The notes: generated by a model from the sequence alone, not told the origin. 64,000 nucleotides of DNA from Anaerorhabdus sp964386325 (GCA_964386325.1 CAYLQY010000003.1:124001-188000), one strand, 5' to 3'. Positions 34,541-43,634 are shown, counted from the stretch's first letter. Program-made: numbers and translations.

Positions 34541-34951
34541 AAATGTTCCTTTCATAGTTGAAGCAGTAGTTATATTTTAGTCTTATTCATAGCCAATGTA
34601 TATGAAAAAACGACAATAAATACTTAAGATTTATTAGTGGATAATGATGAAATACTCAATAATTTGTGACAAATTAGATACGAATGTAGATAGTAAATTA
34701 CTGGTTAGTGCTTATTGAAAAGCATGATTTTGGGGTGGTTTCATTTAATTAAAAAAATCATAATAAACTATAATTCTTTTGATTTATGGTTTTATTTTTT
34801 ATTAATGAAGAATATAATTTAGTTAATAGTACAATGAATCGCGTTTATATAATCAAATAACATTCAACAGAAAGTTATAACTATGGGGAATAGAATAAAT
34901 AAAAATAACTATAATATTCATCAATATATAGGCGAACAAAAGGGGCACTTA
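34541..34951. other. A/T-rich intergenic region between divergent genes
   Basis: This 411-base stretch separates the phosphoesterase from the EAL gene and must contain both promoters. A TATAAT at 34848-34853 suits the EAL gene, though no good -35 box stands at the usual distance. I found no riboswitch-like fold, repeat or small gene. A frame that opens at 34883 in front of the EAL start has no ribosome binding site. Confidence 0.4.
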
Positions 34952-37222
34952 ATGAAAAATACAAAAAAATATGGAAAAATGAATCTTCGCAAAAACCTAT
35001 CTTTATTCATTATTTTTACAATTCTATTAATTGTAGCTATCTTTGGAAGTATAGCAGTTTTTAATACGCAATTTAAGCAACAATTACACCAGCATGTAGT
35101 GGATCATTTAGATGAAATATCCTCACCAAGCATGCTTTCATTTAAGATGCAAATCGAAGAACAAGCAGATAAAGTGAAGCTAATCGCTTCAACAATATCT
35201 ACGGATTTTACTGAATTAGGCAGTAAAGAACAATTAGAATTTTTAGATACAGTCGTTGAATTTAATCATTTGGAGAACTGCTACATCTTATTAAATGATG
35301 GCACAGTATATTCAAATGATCCAACAATTAAAGCTAATCCAGAACTTTTTGAATCATTTAAAGAAGGAGAAACAATTCGTATTTATAATCCAATTGTCAT
35401 TGATAAAGAATCATTAACATCGGTTATTCCTTTCACAGCACCTATTTATATGAATGGAGAAGTAGTAGGTAAACTTGTCTATTCATACTTGTGCGATAAT
35501 TTCAGTAGAATATTTAATTTGGAATTTTTAAGTACAATGGGTGAAATTATTATGATTGATAGTCAAGGTAATCAATTATTTGGTGAATCTAGTTACTTTT
35601 CTGATAATGAGAATGTGATTTCATTTATAAATCGTTATTGTACAACAGAAGAATGTATCGATTTGAATTCAATGACAAATAGTTTAACACTTCGTCATAA
35701 AGATTTAAGTGATCCACTTGTAATTAGTTTTTATAAATTAGATATAAATGATTGGTATATGATTGCGACTGTTCCTGAGAAAGTTGCGAGTTTAGCATTT
35801 TCAAATATATTTACGCTACAACAAGCATTTAATTTCTCAGTGTCTGGATTTATTATCATTTATTTTATTGTTATTATTTTCTTATTTTTTGAAACAGATA
35901 AACGCTATGATTCTTTGACAGGTTTGTATACGGCAAGTAAGTTTAAAAAAGTTGCGAAGAAAATCTTGGAAAAGAATAAAGTTGATTATGTATTTATTAA
36001 ATTAGATGTGCGTAACTTTAAATTAGTAAATCGAATTCTAGGAAATGATATAGGAGATTTAGTGCTTGTTACAATTGCAAATGAATTAAGAAAAGTATTA
36101 ACAGGTAGTGAAACAGCATGTGCCCGTGAAGGTAAAGATAGTTTTATCTTTATGTTGCCTTATACTAATAGTTCGGATTTAATGGATTTAAGAAGTCAGT
36201 TTATTAAAAATTTTACAAATTCGATGGGCAAGAAATTTAAATACAACATTGAATTCCCGGTTGGGCAATTTGTGGTTAAAAGTGATGATCCAGAAAGATA
36301 TAATATTGAAAGTATTTTAGAAAAGATTAACTTTGCACATGGGGTATCTAAATATGAAACAGGCGAAAAAGTAATTGTAGATTATCAAGAAGATTTAGAA
36401 AATACTGTTATACTTACTAAAAAAATTGAAGCAGAGATGATGACTGCATTAGAAAATGATGAATTTGAATTATATCTACAACCCAAGGTAAGTACGGAAG
36501 ATGAATCAATATGTGGTGCAGAAGCACTTGTAAGATGGGTTAAGGATGGAAAGGTATATCGTTATCCAGATGAATTTATACCAATCTTTGAAGCTAACGG
36601 ATTTATCACTAAAGTAGATTATTGTATCTTTGAAAAAACAGTTAAATTTTTAAATAAGGTTAAAAAAGATGAAGGTGTATTGATTCCAATATCAGTAAAC
36701 TTCTCAAGATTACATTTAGTAAATGAGAATTTTGTTTCTGATTTGTGTAAGATTACAGAAAAATATAATATTCCTAATGAATACTTAGAAATAGAAGTTA
36801 CAGAATCAATTGTTTCAGAAAACTTAGATATCATTGCGAAAGTGATTACAGAGCTACACGACGCTAAGTTTAGAATTGCAGTAGATGATTTTGGAACTGC
36901 GTATTCAAGTTTATCGATGTTAAAGAGTTTGTGTTTTGATGCGACAAAGATGGATAAGGGTTTCTTTGACGATGCTGGACTAAAAACACGTGGTAAAATT
37001 GTAATTTCAAATGTTATGTCGATGGCAAAAGAGTTAGATTCTGTAACAGTTGCGGAAGGAATTGAAGAACAACAACAGGTTGATATGTTGAAGGATGTTG
37101 ATTGTGACATGATTCAAGGTTACTATTACTATAAACCAATGAATGTTGAGGATTTTGAAAAAGCGTTGGCAAGTCACGAAGAAAATAGAAACGAGGAAAT
37201 GAAGAATGATGAGAAATCCTGA
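34952..37222 (+). CDS. Membrane sensor c-di-GMP phosphodiesterase (Cache, degenerate GGDEF, EAL)
   Basis: The 756-residue protein has two membrane segments enclosing a periplasmic-side Cache-like sensor, then a GGDEF domain and an EAL domain. The GGDEF active site reads EGKDS in CAREGKDSFIF, so cyclase activity is unlikely. It may still bind GTP. The EAL domain keeps AEALVRW, the Asn in VNFSRLH, EVTES, DDFGTAYSS and EGIEEQQQ, so it should hydrolyse c-di-GMP. The start at 34952 has AGGGG. The next gene overlaps its end, which suggests shared transcription with the flavin-binding stress protein. Confidence 0.9.
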   Translation: MKNTKKYGKMNLRKNLSLFIIFTILLIVAIFGSIAVFNTQFKQQLHQHVVDHLDEISSPSMLSFKMQIEEQADKVKLIASTISTDFTELGSKEQLEFLDTVVEFNHLENCYILLNDGTVYSNDPTIKANPELFESFKEGETIRIYNPIVIDKESLTSVIPFTAPIYMNGEVVGKLVYSYLCDNFSRIFNLEFLSTMGEIIMIDSQGNQLFGESSYFSDNENVISFINRYCTTEECIDLNSMTNSLTLRHKDLSDPLVISFYKLDINDWYMIATVPEKVASLAFSNIFTLQQAFNFSVSGFIIIYFIVIIFLFFETDKRYDSLTGLYTASKFKKVAKKILEKNKVDYVFIKLDVRNFKLVNRILGNDIGDLVLVTIANELRKVLTGSETACAREGKDSFIFMLPYTNSSDLMDLRSQFIKNFTNSMGKKFKYNIEFPVGQFVVKSDDPERYNIESILEKINFAHGVSKYETGEKVIVDYQEDLENTVILTKKIEAEMMTALENDEFELYLQPKVSTEDESICGAEALVRWVKDGKVYRYPDEFIPIFEANGFITKVDYCIFEKTVKFLNKVKKDEGVLIPISVNFSRLHLVNENFVSDLCKITEKYNIPNEYLEIEVTESIVSENLDIIAKVITELHDAKFRIAVDDFGTAYSSLSMLKSLCFDATKMDKGFFDDAGLKTRGKIVISNVMSMAKELDSVTVAEGIEEQQQVDMLKDVDCDMIQGYYYYKPMNVEDFEKALASHEENRNEEMKNDEKS

Positions 37223-37625
37223 ACAAACAATCGGGAATTTGATTGATAAGGCAACACTAGTTTGTATTAGTTATGTAGATGAAGAAGGGTTTCCGCTTAC
37301 CAAAGCAATGCTACCACCAAGAGAAAGACAAGGCATTAAAACATTTTACTTCACTACAAATACTTCTTCGAATAAGGTGAAATACTATAGAAAGAATCCT
37401 AATGCAAGCATATACTTTGTCGATAAACGTTTCTATCGTGGAGTCAATTTAGTTGGCACTGTTGAAGTGCTTACTAGCGAAGAAGACAAAGTGAGGATTT
37501 GGCGTGAGGGTGATACCATGTATTATCATGGTGGGGTAACTGATCCTGATTATTGCGTATTGAAGTTTACTGCAATAAAAGGTCGATTCTATGCAAACTT
37601 CAAAAATGAAGATTTCGTAATATAA
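37206..37625 (+). CDS. Pyridoxamine 5'-phosphate oxidase family protein
   Basis: The 139-residue protein has the split-barrel flavin-binding fold typical of the general stress protein 26 type (TLVCISYVDEEGFPLTKAML, TFYFTTNTSSNKVKYYRKNP, SIYFVDKRFYRGVNLVGTVE). It may bind FMN or F420-like flavins; the substrate is unknown. It overlaps the EAL gene by 17 bases and starts behind GAGGAA. A terminator follows. True pyridoxine oxidase activity is unlikely at this length. Confidence 0.85.
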   Translation: MMRNPEQTIGNLIDKATLVCISYVDEEGFPLTKAMLPPRERQGIKTFYFTTNTSSNKVKYYRKNPNASIYFVDKRFYRGVNLVGTVEVLTSEEDKVRIWREGDTMYYHGGVTDPDYCVLKFTAIKGRFYANFKNEDFVI

Positions 37626-37628
37626 GTT

Positions 37629-37659
37629 AAAAAGGCTATTTTTAAAGGAATAGCCTTTT
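37629..37659 (+). terminator. Terminator before the BlaI gene
   Basis: AAAAGGCTATT and AATAGCCTTTT form an 11-bp stem with an 8-base loop, with T on the right end. Confidence 0.8.
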
Positions 37660-37667
37660 CTATGATA

Positions 37668-37696
37668 TTGACAAAAAGAAAGGATGGAAGTAAACT
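37668..37696 (+). promoter_or_regulatory. Promoter of the blaI-like operon
   Basis: TTGACA (37668-37673) is followed 17 bases later by TAAACT (37691-37696). The BlaI-type operator begins seven bases downstream, over the transcription start. Confidence 0.55.
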
Positions 37697-37702
37697 ATAA
37701 AT

Positions 37703-37720
37703 AGACTACATGTGTAGACT
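37703..37720. promoter_or_regulatory. BlaI/MecI-type operator
   Basis: The core TACATGTGTA (37707-37716) fits the BlaI/MecI consensus TACA N2 TGTA exactly, and the flanks AGAC/GACT extend the dyad. It overlaps the start region and implies autorepression by the product of 37731-38081. Confidence 0.75.
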
Positions 37721-37730
37721 TGGAGGTTTT

Positions 37731-38081
37731 ATGAAATTAACAAACACAGAAATCAAGTTTATGTCCCTCATTTGGGATAACGAGCCAATTTCGTCAGGTA
37801 AACTTGTAACAATGTGTGCAGAGAAATTTGGATGGAAGAAATCAACAACGTATACTTTTTTGAAACGTTTACAAGAAAGAGGAGTAGTAGCAAACATAGA
37901 TGCAACTGTTACTGCTTTGATTAAACGTGAAGCGATTCAAAAAATCGAAAGTAAAGACGTTATGGAAACTTCATTTGAAGGCTCTCTTCCCAAATTCGTA
38001 ACTGCATTTTTATCAGATAAAAAATTATCGACAAAGGAAATTGATGAATTAAAAGAATTATTAGATAACTATAAAGAATAG
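37731..38081 (+). CDS. BlaI/MecI/CopY family repressor
   Basis: The 116-residue protein is a winged helix of the BlaI family (LTNTEIKFMSLIWDNEPISS, then KSTTYTFLKRLQERGVV) with a C-terminal dimerisation helix. Classical BlaI is cleaved after a signal from BlaR1. A TACA/TGTA operator lies just upstream, and a BlaR1-like M56 protein is encoded just downstream. The start ATG at 37731 follows TTGGAGG. A frame start at 37710 sits within the operator and is rejected. It probably represses this two-gene operon, and no beta-lactamase gene is visible in the window. Confidence 0.92.
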   Translation: MKLTNTEIKFMSLIWDNEPISSGKLVTMCAEKFGWKKSTTYTFLKRLQERGVVANIDATVTALIKREAIQKIESKDVMETSFEGSLPKFVTAFLSDKKLSTKEIDELKELLDNYKE

Positions 38082-38092
38082 GAGATGATAGT

Positions 38093-39493
38093 ATGTTTTG
38101 GATAACTGTTTTCTTCAATACGGTAGTGTCTATGTCATTAGGCGCTAGTGCTGTAATACTTGTAGTATTACTGCTAAGAATGTTATTCCAAAAAGCTCCA
38201 AAAGTATTTAGTTATTTTCTATGGGCATTTGTTTTAGTTCGTTTACTTATTCCTATTACAGTTGAAAGTAAAGTAAGTGTATTATCTATTCCTGAAGCAA
38301 TATCAAATGAAATCGTTGGGAATAGGTATCATATTACAGATGCATTTCAAACTGTAACGACACAAACATCAAATAATGTGACGAGTATATCGATTATAGA
38401 AATATTATCAGTGATTTGGTTAATAGGAATCATTGTTTTAATTGTGCACTTTATTAGAAGTTATCTACAAGTTTATAAAGCTACGCGTTATGCAATACGC
38501 GTTGTTGATAACATTTATGAATCGGATGCAATTAATATGCCATTTGTAATGGGAATATGTAATCCTCGTATTTATATTCCAACAACATTAAATGAAAGAC
38601 AAAAACAAATTGTTTTAGCACATGAAATTATTCATGTACAAAGAAAAGACTATTTTATTAAATACCTAGGTTTATTTTTGCTAATTATTTATTGGTTTAA
38701 TCCCTTAGTGTGGATAAGTTTCTACTACATGAGCATGGATATGGAATTATCTTGTGATGAGAAAGTAGTGAAACGATTGGGTATTGATTGTAAGTATTCA
38801 TTTGGATCAACACTTTTAGAATTCGCTATGAATCCATATGTTTTATTTGTCTCATTTAGTGAATCAAATACGAAAGTGAGGATTAAAAATATTATGAATT
38901 ATAAGAAACCAAAATTCTGGGTAATAGTCATTTGTATTGTTGTTGGGATTTTATGTATTATCCCATTATTAACAAATCCTACAAATGAGCCAACTAATAC
39001 ACCAACACCCATTGTAGCTACTACACCTGAGCCAAGTGTTGAGCCTAAAGAATCTGTAACACCCGAGGCTGAGCCAACGAATAAAGAAATGGCAGAAGCG
39101 ACGGGTGAAATAATAAATATAGATTTCATAGCACCAATAGAAAATTATGAAATCACTTGCGATTGGATGTGCTATCAAGGACATCGAGCAATCGATATGC
39201 GAGACCCTAATAACGTAAATGCAGATGTCTTAGCAATAGGTGATGGCACAGTTTATGAAGTAGGATTTAATAGTACTAATGGCAATTACATCCTTGTTGA
39301 ACATGGTGATGGTTATTTGAGTTATTATGGTCATTTAAAAAATGAGATGAGCTTGCAAGTGGGTGATGAAGTGAAGCAAGGTGAAGTCATGAATCAAACT
39401 GGTAAAACAGGGCAAGCAGCAGGTGAGCATCTACATTTCTTTATTATGAAAGATGATCTGCGATTATCGAATACATTGGAATTTATTCAATAA
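38093..39493 (+). CDS. M56-M23 fusion: BlaR1-like membrane protease with a C-terminal LytM-type peptidase
   Basis: The 466-residue protein joins two metallopeptidases. Residues 1 to 290 are a BlaR1-type M56 domain with several membrane segments and the zinc motif HEIIH (177-181) plus ELSCDE (218-223). Residues 292 to 335 form a Pro/Thr/Glu-rich linker. Residues 345 to 466 form an M23 LytM-like domain with HRAID (His364, Asp368), catalytic His414 and HLH (446-448), all conserved. Standard BlaR1 has a penicillin-binding sensor domain in this place. The M23 domain would face outward and touch peptidoglycan. The cytoplasmic M56 site could cleave the BlaI repressor encoded just upstream. The architecture suggests a wall-state sensor. 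Confidence 0.88.
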   Translation: MFWITVFFNTVVSMSLGASAVILVVLLLRMLFQKAPKVFSYFLWAFVLVRLLIPITVESKVSVLSIPEAISNEIVGNRYHITDAFQTVTTQTSNNVTSISIIEILSVIWLIGIIVLIVHFIRSYLQVYKATRYAIRVVDNIYESDAINMPFVMGICNPRIYIPTTLNERQKQIVLAHEIIHVQRKDYFIKYLGLFLLIIYWFNPLVWISFYYMSMDMELSCDEKVVKRLGIDCKYSFGSTLLEFAMNPYVLFVSFSESNTKVRIKNIMNYKKPKFWVIVICIVVGILCIIPLLTNPTNEPTNTPTPIVATTPEPSVEPKESVTPEAEPTNKEMAEATGEIINIDFIAPIENYEITCDWMCYQGHRAIDMRDPNNVNADVLAIGDGTVYEVGFNSTNGNYILVEHGDGYLSYYGHLKNEMSLQVGDEVKQGEVMNQTGKTGQAAGEHLHFFIMKDDLRLSNTLEFIQ

Positions 39494-39495
39494 GC

Positions 39496-39520
39496 AAAGT
39501 GAGGGAAACCTCACTTTTAT
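39496..39520 (+). terminator. Terminator after the M56-M23 gene
   Basis: AAAGTGAGG and CCTCACTTT pair with a GAAA loop, followed by a short T-run. Confidence 0.8.
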
Positions 39521-39580
39521 TAAGCAAAATTTCCAAAAAAAAGTAAATATCGATTATAATGAATAAAGTAGAGGTGAGAC

Positions 39581-39850
39581 ATGAATAACAAAATCTATGA
39601 ATTTGATGCAGTCATTAAGAAAGTTCCAGATATTGATGGAGCGTATATTGAATTTCCTTATGATGTACGTGAAGAATTTAATAAGGGAAGAGTAAAAGTT
39701 CATGCAACATTTGATGGAGAACCTTATGATGGAAGTCTTGTTGTTATGAAAACACCTTGTCATATCATTGGGATCCGTAAAGATATACGTGAGAAGATAA
39801 ATAAACAACCTGGTGACACAATAAAAGTAAGGCTAAAGGAGAGAGTATAA
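39581..39850 (+). CDS. DUF1905 domain protein
   Basis: The 89-residue protein follows the DUF1905 pattern (GAYIEFPYDVREEFNKGRVK, KTPCHIIGIRKDIREKINKQ). This is a small beta-barrel domain found alone or fused to YdeI-like proteins; its function is unknown. GAGGTGAG lies before the ATG. One base separates it from the ArsC-like gene, so it is in an operon with that and the nitroreductase. A -10 box TATAAT lies at 39555-39560. Confidence 0.85.
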   Translation: MNNKIYEFDAVIKKVPDIDGAYIEFPYDVREEFNKGRVKVHATFDGEPYDGSLVVMKTPCHIIGIRKDIREKINKQPGDTIKVRLKERV

Positions 39851-39851
39851 A

Positions 39852-40202
39852 ATGAAAGTTAAAGTATTATGTTATCCAAAATGTACTACATGTCAAAAGG
39901 CAGTAAAATGGTTAGAAGATAAAAATATTGAAGTAAATTATCGTGATATCAAACTTCAAAATCCAACAGAAAAAGAATTACGCGAATGGATTAAGAAAAG
40001 TGGATTACCAATTAAACGATTTTTTAATACGAGTGGCTTAGTCTATAGAGAATTAGAACTCACTAAAAAATTACCAATGATGAGTGATGATGAACAAATC
40101 AAATTATTAGCAACTGATGGTATGTTAGTAAAAAGACCAATTTTGATTTCAGAGGATAAAGTATTAGTGGGTTTTAGAGAAAAGGAATGGATTGAACTCT
40201 AA
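39852..40202 (+). CDS. ArsC/Spx-like family protein
   Basis: The 116-residue protein has a thioredoxin-like fold with CTTC in YPKCTTCQKAVKWL near the N-terminus and the ArsC-family IKLQNPTEKELREW and VKRPILIS (Arg, cis-Pro region). It resembles the YffB group rather than true arsenate reductases. It may be a thiol-dependent reductase or a regulator of the Spx kind. It starts behind AAAGGAGAGAG and its stop overlaps the nitroreductase ATG (TAATG). Confidence 0.85.
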   Translation: MKVKVLCYPKCTTCQKAVKWLEDKNIEVNYRDIKLQNPTEKELREWIKKSGLPIKRFFNTSGLVYRELELTKKLPMMSDDEQIKLLATDGMLVKRPILISEDKVLVGFREKEWIEL

Positions 40203-40711
40203 TGGATACACTTGATGCAATAAGAGCAAGAAGAAGTATTCGAAAGTATACAAATGAAAAACTATCCTCAGATATGATTCATCAATTATTAGAGGCAGGA
40301 ATGTGTGCACCATCAACGCATAATAAGAAATCTGCGGAATTTATTGTTATCCAAGATAGAGACACACTTAATCGTTTTGCGGAGTATGGAAAGTATCATA
40401 AAATGTTAAAAGAAGCACCATGTGCATTTTTAGTATGTGGTAACACTGAGAAGATGGGTGTTCATGATTTTATGATTAATGATTGTTCAGCTGCCATAGA
40501 AAATATTTTAATTGCTGCAACAGGTTTAGAACTTGGGGCGGTATGGCTTGGCATTAAGATAGATGAAATGAAAGAATTTTATAAATCGGAATGTAATTTA
40601 CCTGAACACATAATTCCGGTAGGACTTATTGCGATTGGGTATCCGGATGAAGTTAAAGAAACAGGAAATCGCTATGATGAATCCAGGGTGCATCTAGAAA
40701 GATATGAATAG
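40202..40711 (+). CDS. Nitroreductase family protein
   Basis: The 169-residue protein is a short FMN-dependent nitroreductase (AIRARRSIRKYTNEKLS, CAPSTHNKKSAEFIV, AAIENILIAATGLELGAVWL, LIAIGYPDE). Such enzymes reduce nitroaromatics, quinones or flavins with NAD(P)H. The Arg-Ser-Ile-Arg and Ala-Pro-Ser blocks hold FMN phosphate. Translational coupling to the ArsC-like gene by TAATG places it in a probable redox-stress operon. Confidence 0.9.
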   Translation: MDTLDAIRARRSIRKYTNEKLSSDMIHQLLEAGMCAPSTHNKKSAEFIVIQDRDTLNRFAEYGKYHKMLKEAPCAFLVCGNTEKMGVHDFMINDCSAAIENILIAATGLELGAVWLGIKIDEMKEFYKSECNLPEHIIPVGLIAIGYPDEVKETGNRYDESRVHLERYE

Positions 40712-40719
40712 GAAAAAAA

Positions 40720-41319
40720 ATGAAACAACAAACCAAGAATTTTATCCAAAATTTAAAAAAGTTCGAAAAAAACTTAGAACCTTTAGATAAGTACATTAAA
40801 GAAGAATACATGGAAGGTGATAAGGCGGTAGTTTATGTTAACTGCTTAAATGAAGAAGAGATATTTGAAACATATTCTTTTCAATCGCAAAAATCACTTA
40901 ATCCCGATATCTATGATTTCATTGATAGTAAAGTATATCCAATACCCGCAGCTTATCCTGTTGAAATACGTTTCGTAAATAAAGCATTTTCAAAACAAGA
41001 AGTAGGTGCGATACGAGATATTATTAAAGAGCATTATAGTTTGATATTAAGAGACAAATTAATTGATTTGCGAATTAATATGATTAAGATTACAGCACTA
41101 TTAATAATAGGTACTGTATTACTTGGAATTTATTTTTCATTGCAGATTGCTGACTTAGGTTCAATCTTTATGGAATTCCTCTCTATTGCAGGTACATTTG
41201 CACTATGGGAAGCAGTAGATTTCTATATATTAGAACGTAAACAAGTTGAAAGTGAACGATATAATGCCGGACAAATGGCATTAGCAAGCATTCAATTTGA
41301 AGACGTTTTAGATGATTAA
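40720..41319 (+). CDS. Hypothetical protein with two membrane segments
   Basis: The 199-residue protein has a charged soluble N-terminal half (residues 1 to 120) and a C-terminal hairpin of two membrane segments (ALLIIGTVLLGIYFSL, IFMEFLSIAGTFALWEAVDF), ending in a soluble tail. Nothing matches a family I can name. AGGAA lies before the ATG, nine bases after the nitroreductase stop, so it is probably the last gene of that operon. Confidence 0.75.
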   Translation: MKQQTKNFIQNLKKFEKNLEPLDKYIKEEYMEGDKAVVYVNCLNEEEIFETYSFQSQKSLNPDIYDFIDSKVYPIPAAYPVEIRFVNKAFSKQEVGAIRDIIKEHYSLILRDKLIDLRINMIKITALLIIGTVLLGIYFSLQIADLGSIFMEFLSIAGTFALWEAVDFYILERKQVESERYNAGQMALASIQFEDVLDD

Positions 41320-41337
41320 AATATCTTCAAAAAACTT

Positions 41338-41366
41338 TTGAACGCGTAACTATAGCATGCTATAAT
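41338..41366 (+). promoter_or_regulatory. Promoter of purC
   Basis: TTGAAC (41338-41343) and a perfect TATAAT (41361-41366) are 17 bases apart, giving a short leader before the AGGAGG-type site of purC. No purine riboswitch core is visible in the leader. Confidence 0.8.
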
Positions 41367-41410
41367 AATAACGTTTTAGGGGAAGTTCCTAAACATGGAG
41401 GAAAAGGTTA

Positions 41411-42094
41411 ATGAAAAAAGTGTATGAAGGAAAGACTAAGGATGTTTACTCTTTAGACAATGGCAATGTGCTATTAAAGTTTAAAGATGATTGTACTGGT
41501 AAAGACGGTGTCTTTGATCCAGGAGAAAATGCAATTGGATTAACAATTGATGGTATTGGTAAGGCAAATCTTGAAACATCTATTCATTTCTTTGAAATAC
41601 TTAAAGAAAAAGGTGTTAAAACACATTATGTGGATGCAAACATTGATGACGCTACAATGGAAGTATTAAACTGCCAAGTGTTTGGTAAAGGTTTAGAAGT
41701 TATTTGTCGTTTAGTTGCGACTGGAAGCTTTGTACGTCGTTATGGAGAATATATTGCTGATGGTACTCCAATTACTGAAGGATATGTAGAAACTACATTA
41801 AAAGATGATGCAAAAGGTGACCCACTTATCACTGAAGATGCATTAGATTTATTAGGTATTATGAATCATGAAATGTATCAAAGTATGAAAAAACAAACAA
41901 TTGAAATTACGAAGATTGTTGCAGAAGATCTTAAGAAAAAGGGTTTGGATTTATATGATATTAAATTCGAATTTGGATACCATGGTGATGAAGTTGTATT
42001 AATTGATGAAATCGCTAGTGGAAATATGCGTGTATACAAAGATGGTAGTATTGTTGAACCAATGGATTTAACTTCTATTATCTTAGCAAAATAG
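41411..42094 (+). CDS. purC: Phosphoribosylaminoimidazole-succinocarboxamide synthase
   Basis: The 227-residue protein has the SAICAR synthetase signature: VYEGKTKDVYSLDNGNVLLK at the N-terminus, CRLVATGSFVRRYGEY in the middle, and DLYDIKFEFGYHGDEVVLID, then SGNMRV near the end. It couples aspartate to CAIR with ATP in purine synthesis. The region before GIGKANLETS differs from the usual Bacillus sequence, but catalytic blocks are intact. It is isolated here; no other pur genes adjoin. A terminator separates it from the convergent dehydrogenase. Confidence 0.93.
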   Translation: MKKVYEGKTKDVYSLDNGNVLLKFKDDCTGKDGVFDPGENAIGLTIDGIGKANLETSIHFFEILKEKGVKTHYVDANIDDATMEVLNCQVFGKGLEVICRLVATGSFVRRYGEYIADGTPITEGYVETTLKDDAKGDPLITEDALDLLGIMNHEMYQSMKKQTIEITKIVAEDLKKKGLDLYDIKFEFGYHGDEVVLIDEIASGNMRVYKDGSIVEPMDLTSIILAK

Positions 42095-42102
42095 TTCAAA
42101 CT

Positions 42103-42141
42103 AAAAGTACATCCTCACATGAAGTGAAGATGTACTTTTTT
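42103..42141. terminator. Terminator between purC and the aldehyde dehydrogenase gene
   Basis: AAAAGTACATC and GATGTACTTTT form an 11-bp stem, extended by imperfect inner pairs. T on the right and A on the left allow use in both directions. Confidence 0.85.
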
Positions 42142-42143
42142 GT

Positions 42144-43508
42144 TTATTTTATGAGCGCTTTAACAAGTTTGAAAGCACGTTCACTGTTTCTAGCATAACG
42201 CATAGGAACATCTAAAAGGAAGGAATTATTTTGGATTGCTTTTTCATGTGAGAATGAATCAAAGCTATACTTACCATGATAGTGTCCCATACCACTTTGA
42301 CCAACTCCGCCAAATGGAAGATGGTGATTAGCAAGGTGCATGACGCAATCATTAATGCATCCACCACCGAAAGATAAATCGTTGAGAATATGATTTGCGA
42401 TTAATTTATTTTTAGTGAAAACATAACATGCTAATGGTTTTGGTTTACTCTTTACAACGTTAATTGCTGTTTGCAATTTTTTGTATGTTAGAATCGGAAG
42501 GATTGGTCCAAAGATTTCTTCCTTCATAATTTCACTATTGAATGAACAATTGGTGAAAAGTGTTAAACCTATTTTTAGACTTGTGTCTTCAAATGTAGGA
42601 GTTGTTTTATAGAACTCATTATCAATAAGTGTTTTAAGTCGTAAATAATGTTTACCATTAATGATTTTTGGATATGAAGGATTTTGAATTCCTTGTGGAC
42701 ATTGTTTTTCAAACTGTTCTAGAACTTTTTTAATGAATTCTTCTTTTACTTCTTGATCAACTAATACATAGTCAGGGGCAACACATGTTTGTCCAGCATT
42801 GAGTAGTTTTGCCCATACAATACGTTTAGCTGCTAAGTTAATATCTGCATCTTTTGTGACAAAAGTTGGACTTTTTCCACCTAATTCTAATGAAACTGGG
42901 GTTAATGATTTTGCGGCAGTTTTCATAATTGTTTTACCAACTGCTTCACTACCTGTGAAGAATATATAGTCATAGCGATATTTCATTAGCTCATTGTAAT
43001 CAAAGTTAGGATTTACACAATAGACAATTTCAGGTGAGAAAGTCGTATTAATTAAATTATAAATTAGCTCAGAAGTAGCTGAACTGCTTTTTGAACACTT
43101 CATAATTGCCGTATTCCCTGCAGCCAAGCAGCCAACTAGGGGTGCTAATGCAAGTTGTACAGGATAATTCCAAGGCGAAAGAATGAGCGCTACACCATAA
43201 GGCTCTTTCATTGTATAGCTATATGATCCAATCAAATGAAGGGGAACTTTCTTCAAAGCGGGCTTTGACCATTTTTCTACATTCTTAATAGCGTTGTTTA
43301 ATTCTGAATATACAATGCTTAACTCAGTTAAGTAAGATTCCATTTCAGACTTATTTAAATCTTGATAGAGGGCATCATATATTTCTTTCTCATGAGTTGT
43401 AATCATGTGTTTTAGCTTTAATAACTGTGCTTTTTTAAAAGCAACTGATTTTGTTTTGTTTGTATTAAAGTAAGTTTTTTGTCGTATTAGGACATCTTTT
43501 AGTTCCAT
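42144..43508 (-). CDS. Aldehyde dehydrogenase (class 3-like, fatty aldehyde type)
   Basis: The 454-residue protein has the ALDH core: SPWNYPVQLALAPLVGCLAA, FFTGSEAVGKTI, catalytic Glu in SLELGGKSP, catalytic Cys in LNAGQTCVAP, and EEIFGPILPIL. Its length and the hydrophobic C-terminus resemble the YwdH/ALDH3 group, which oxidises long-chain or aromatic aldehydes with NAD. The start at 43508 follows AAGGAG; a 15-residue in-frame extension lacks one. It is transcribed alone. Confidence 0.92.
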   Translation of the reverse strand: MELKDVLIRQKTYFNTNKTKSVAFKKAQLLKLKHMITTHEKEIYDALYQDLNKSEMESYLTELSIVYSELNNAIKNVEKWSKPALKKVPLHLIGSYSYTMKEPYGVALILSPWNYPVQLALAPLVGCLAAGNTAIMKCSKSSSATSELIYNLINTTFSPEIVYCVNPNFDYNELMKYRYDYIFFTGSEAVGKTIMKTAAKSLTPVSLELGGKSPTFVTKDADINLAAKRIVWAKLLNAGQTCVAPDYVLVDQEVKEEFIKKVLEQFEKQCPQGIQNPSYPKIINGKHYLRLKTLIDNEFYKTTPTFEDTSLKIGLTLFTNCSFNSEIMKEEIFGPILPILTYKKLQTAINVVKSKPKPLACYVFTKNKLIANHILNDLSFGGGCINDCVMHLANHHLPFGGVGQSGMGHYHGKYSFDSFSHEKAIQNNSFLLDVPMRYARNSERAFKLVKALIK

Positions 43509-43634
43509 AAAGTAGTACTCCTTTACTATAAATCTATCATACCACAAAACCATAGCGGGATATGTGAAAAATCCATGAGTATATTCATTGAATTTGTGGG
43601 TAAAAGGTGCAAAATGAAAGTAGGAGGAAGTCTT

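Noticed and set aside
36619..37110. Minus-strand frame of 163 codons within the EAL gene
   Set aside because: Antisense to conserved EAL motifs, Ser/Lys/Phe rich, with no start signals.
41320..41410. Possible purine riboswitch before purC
   Set aside because: The leader is under 50 bases after the promoter, too short, and lacks the conserved junction sequence.
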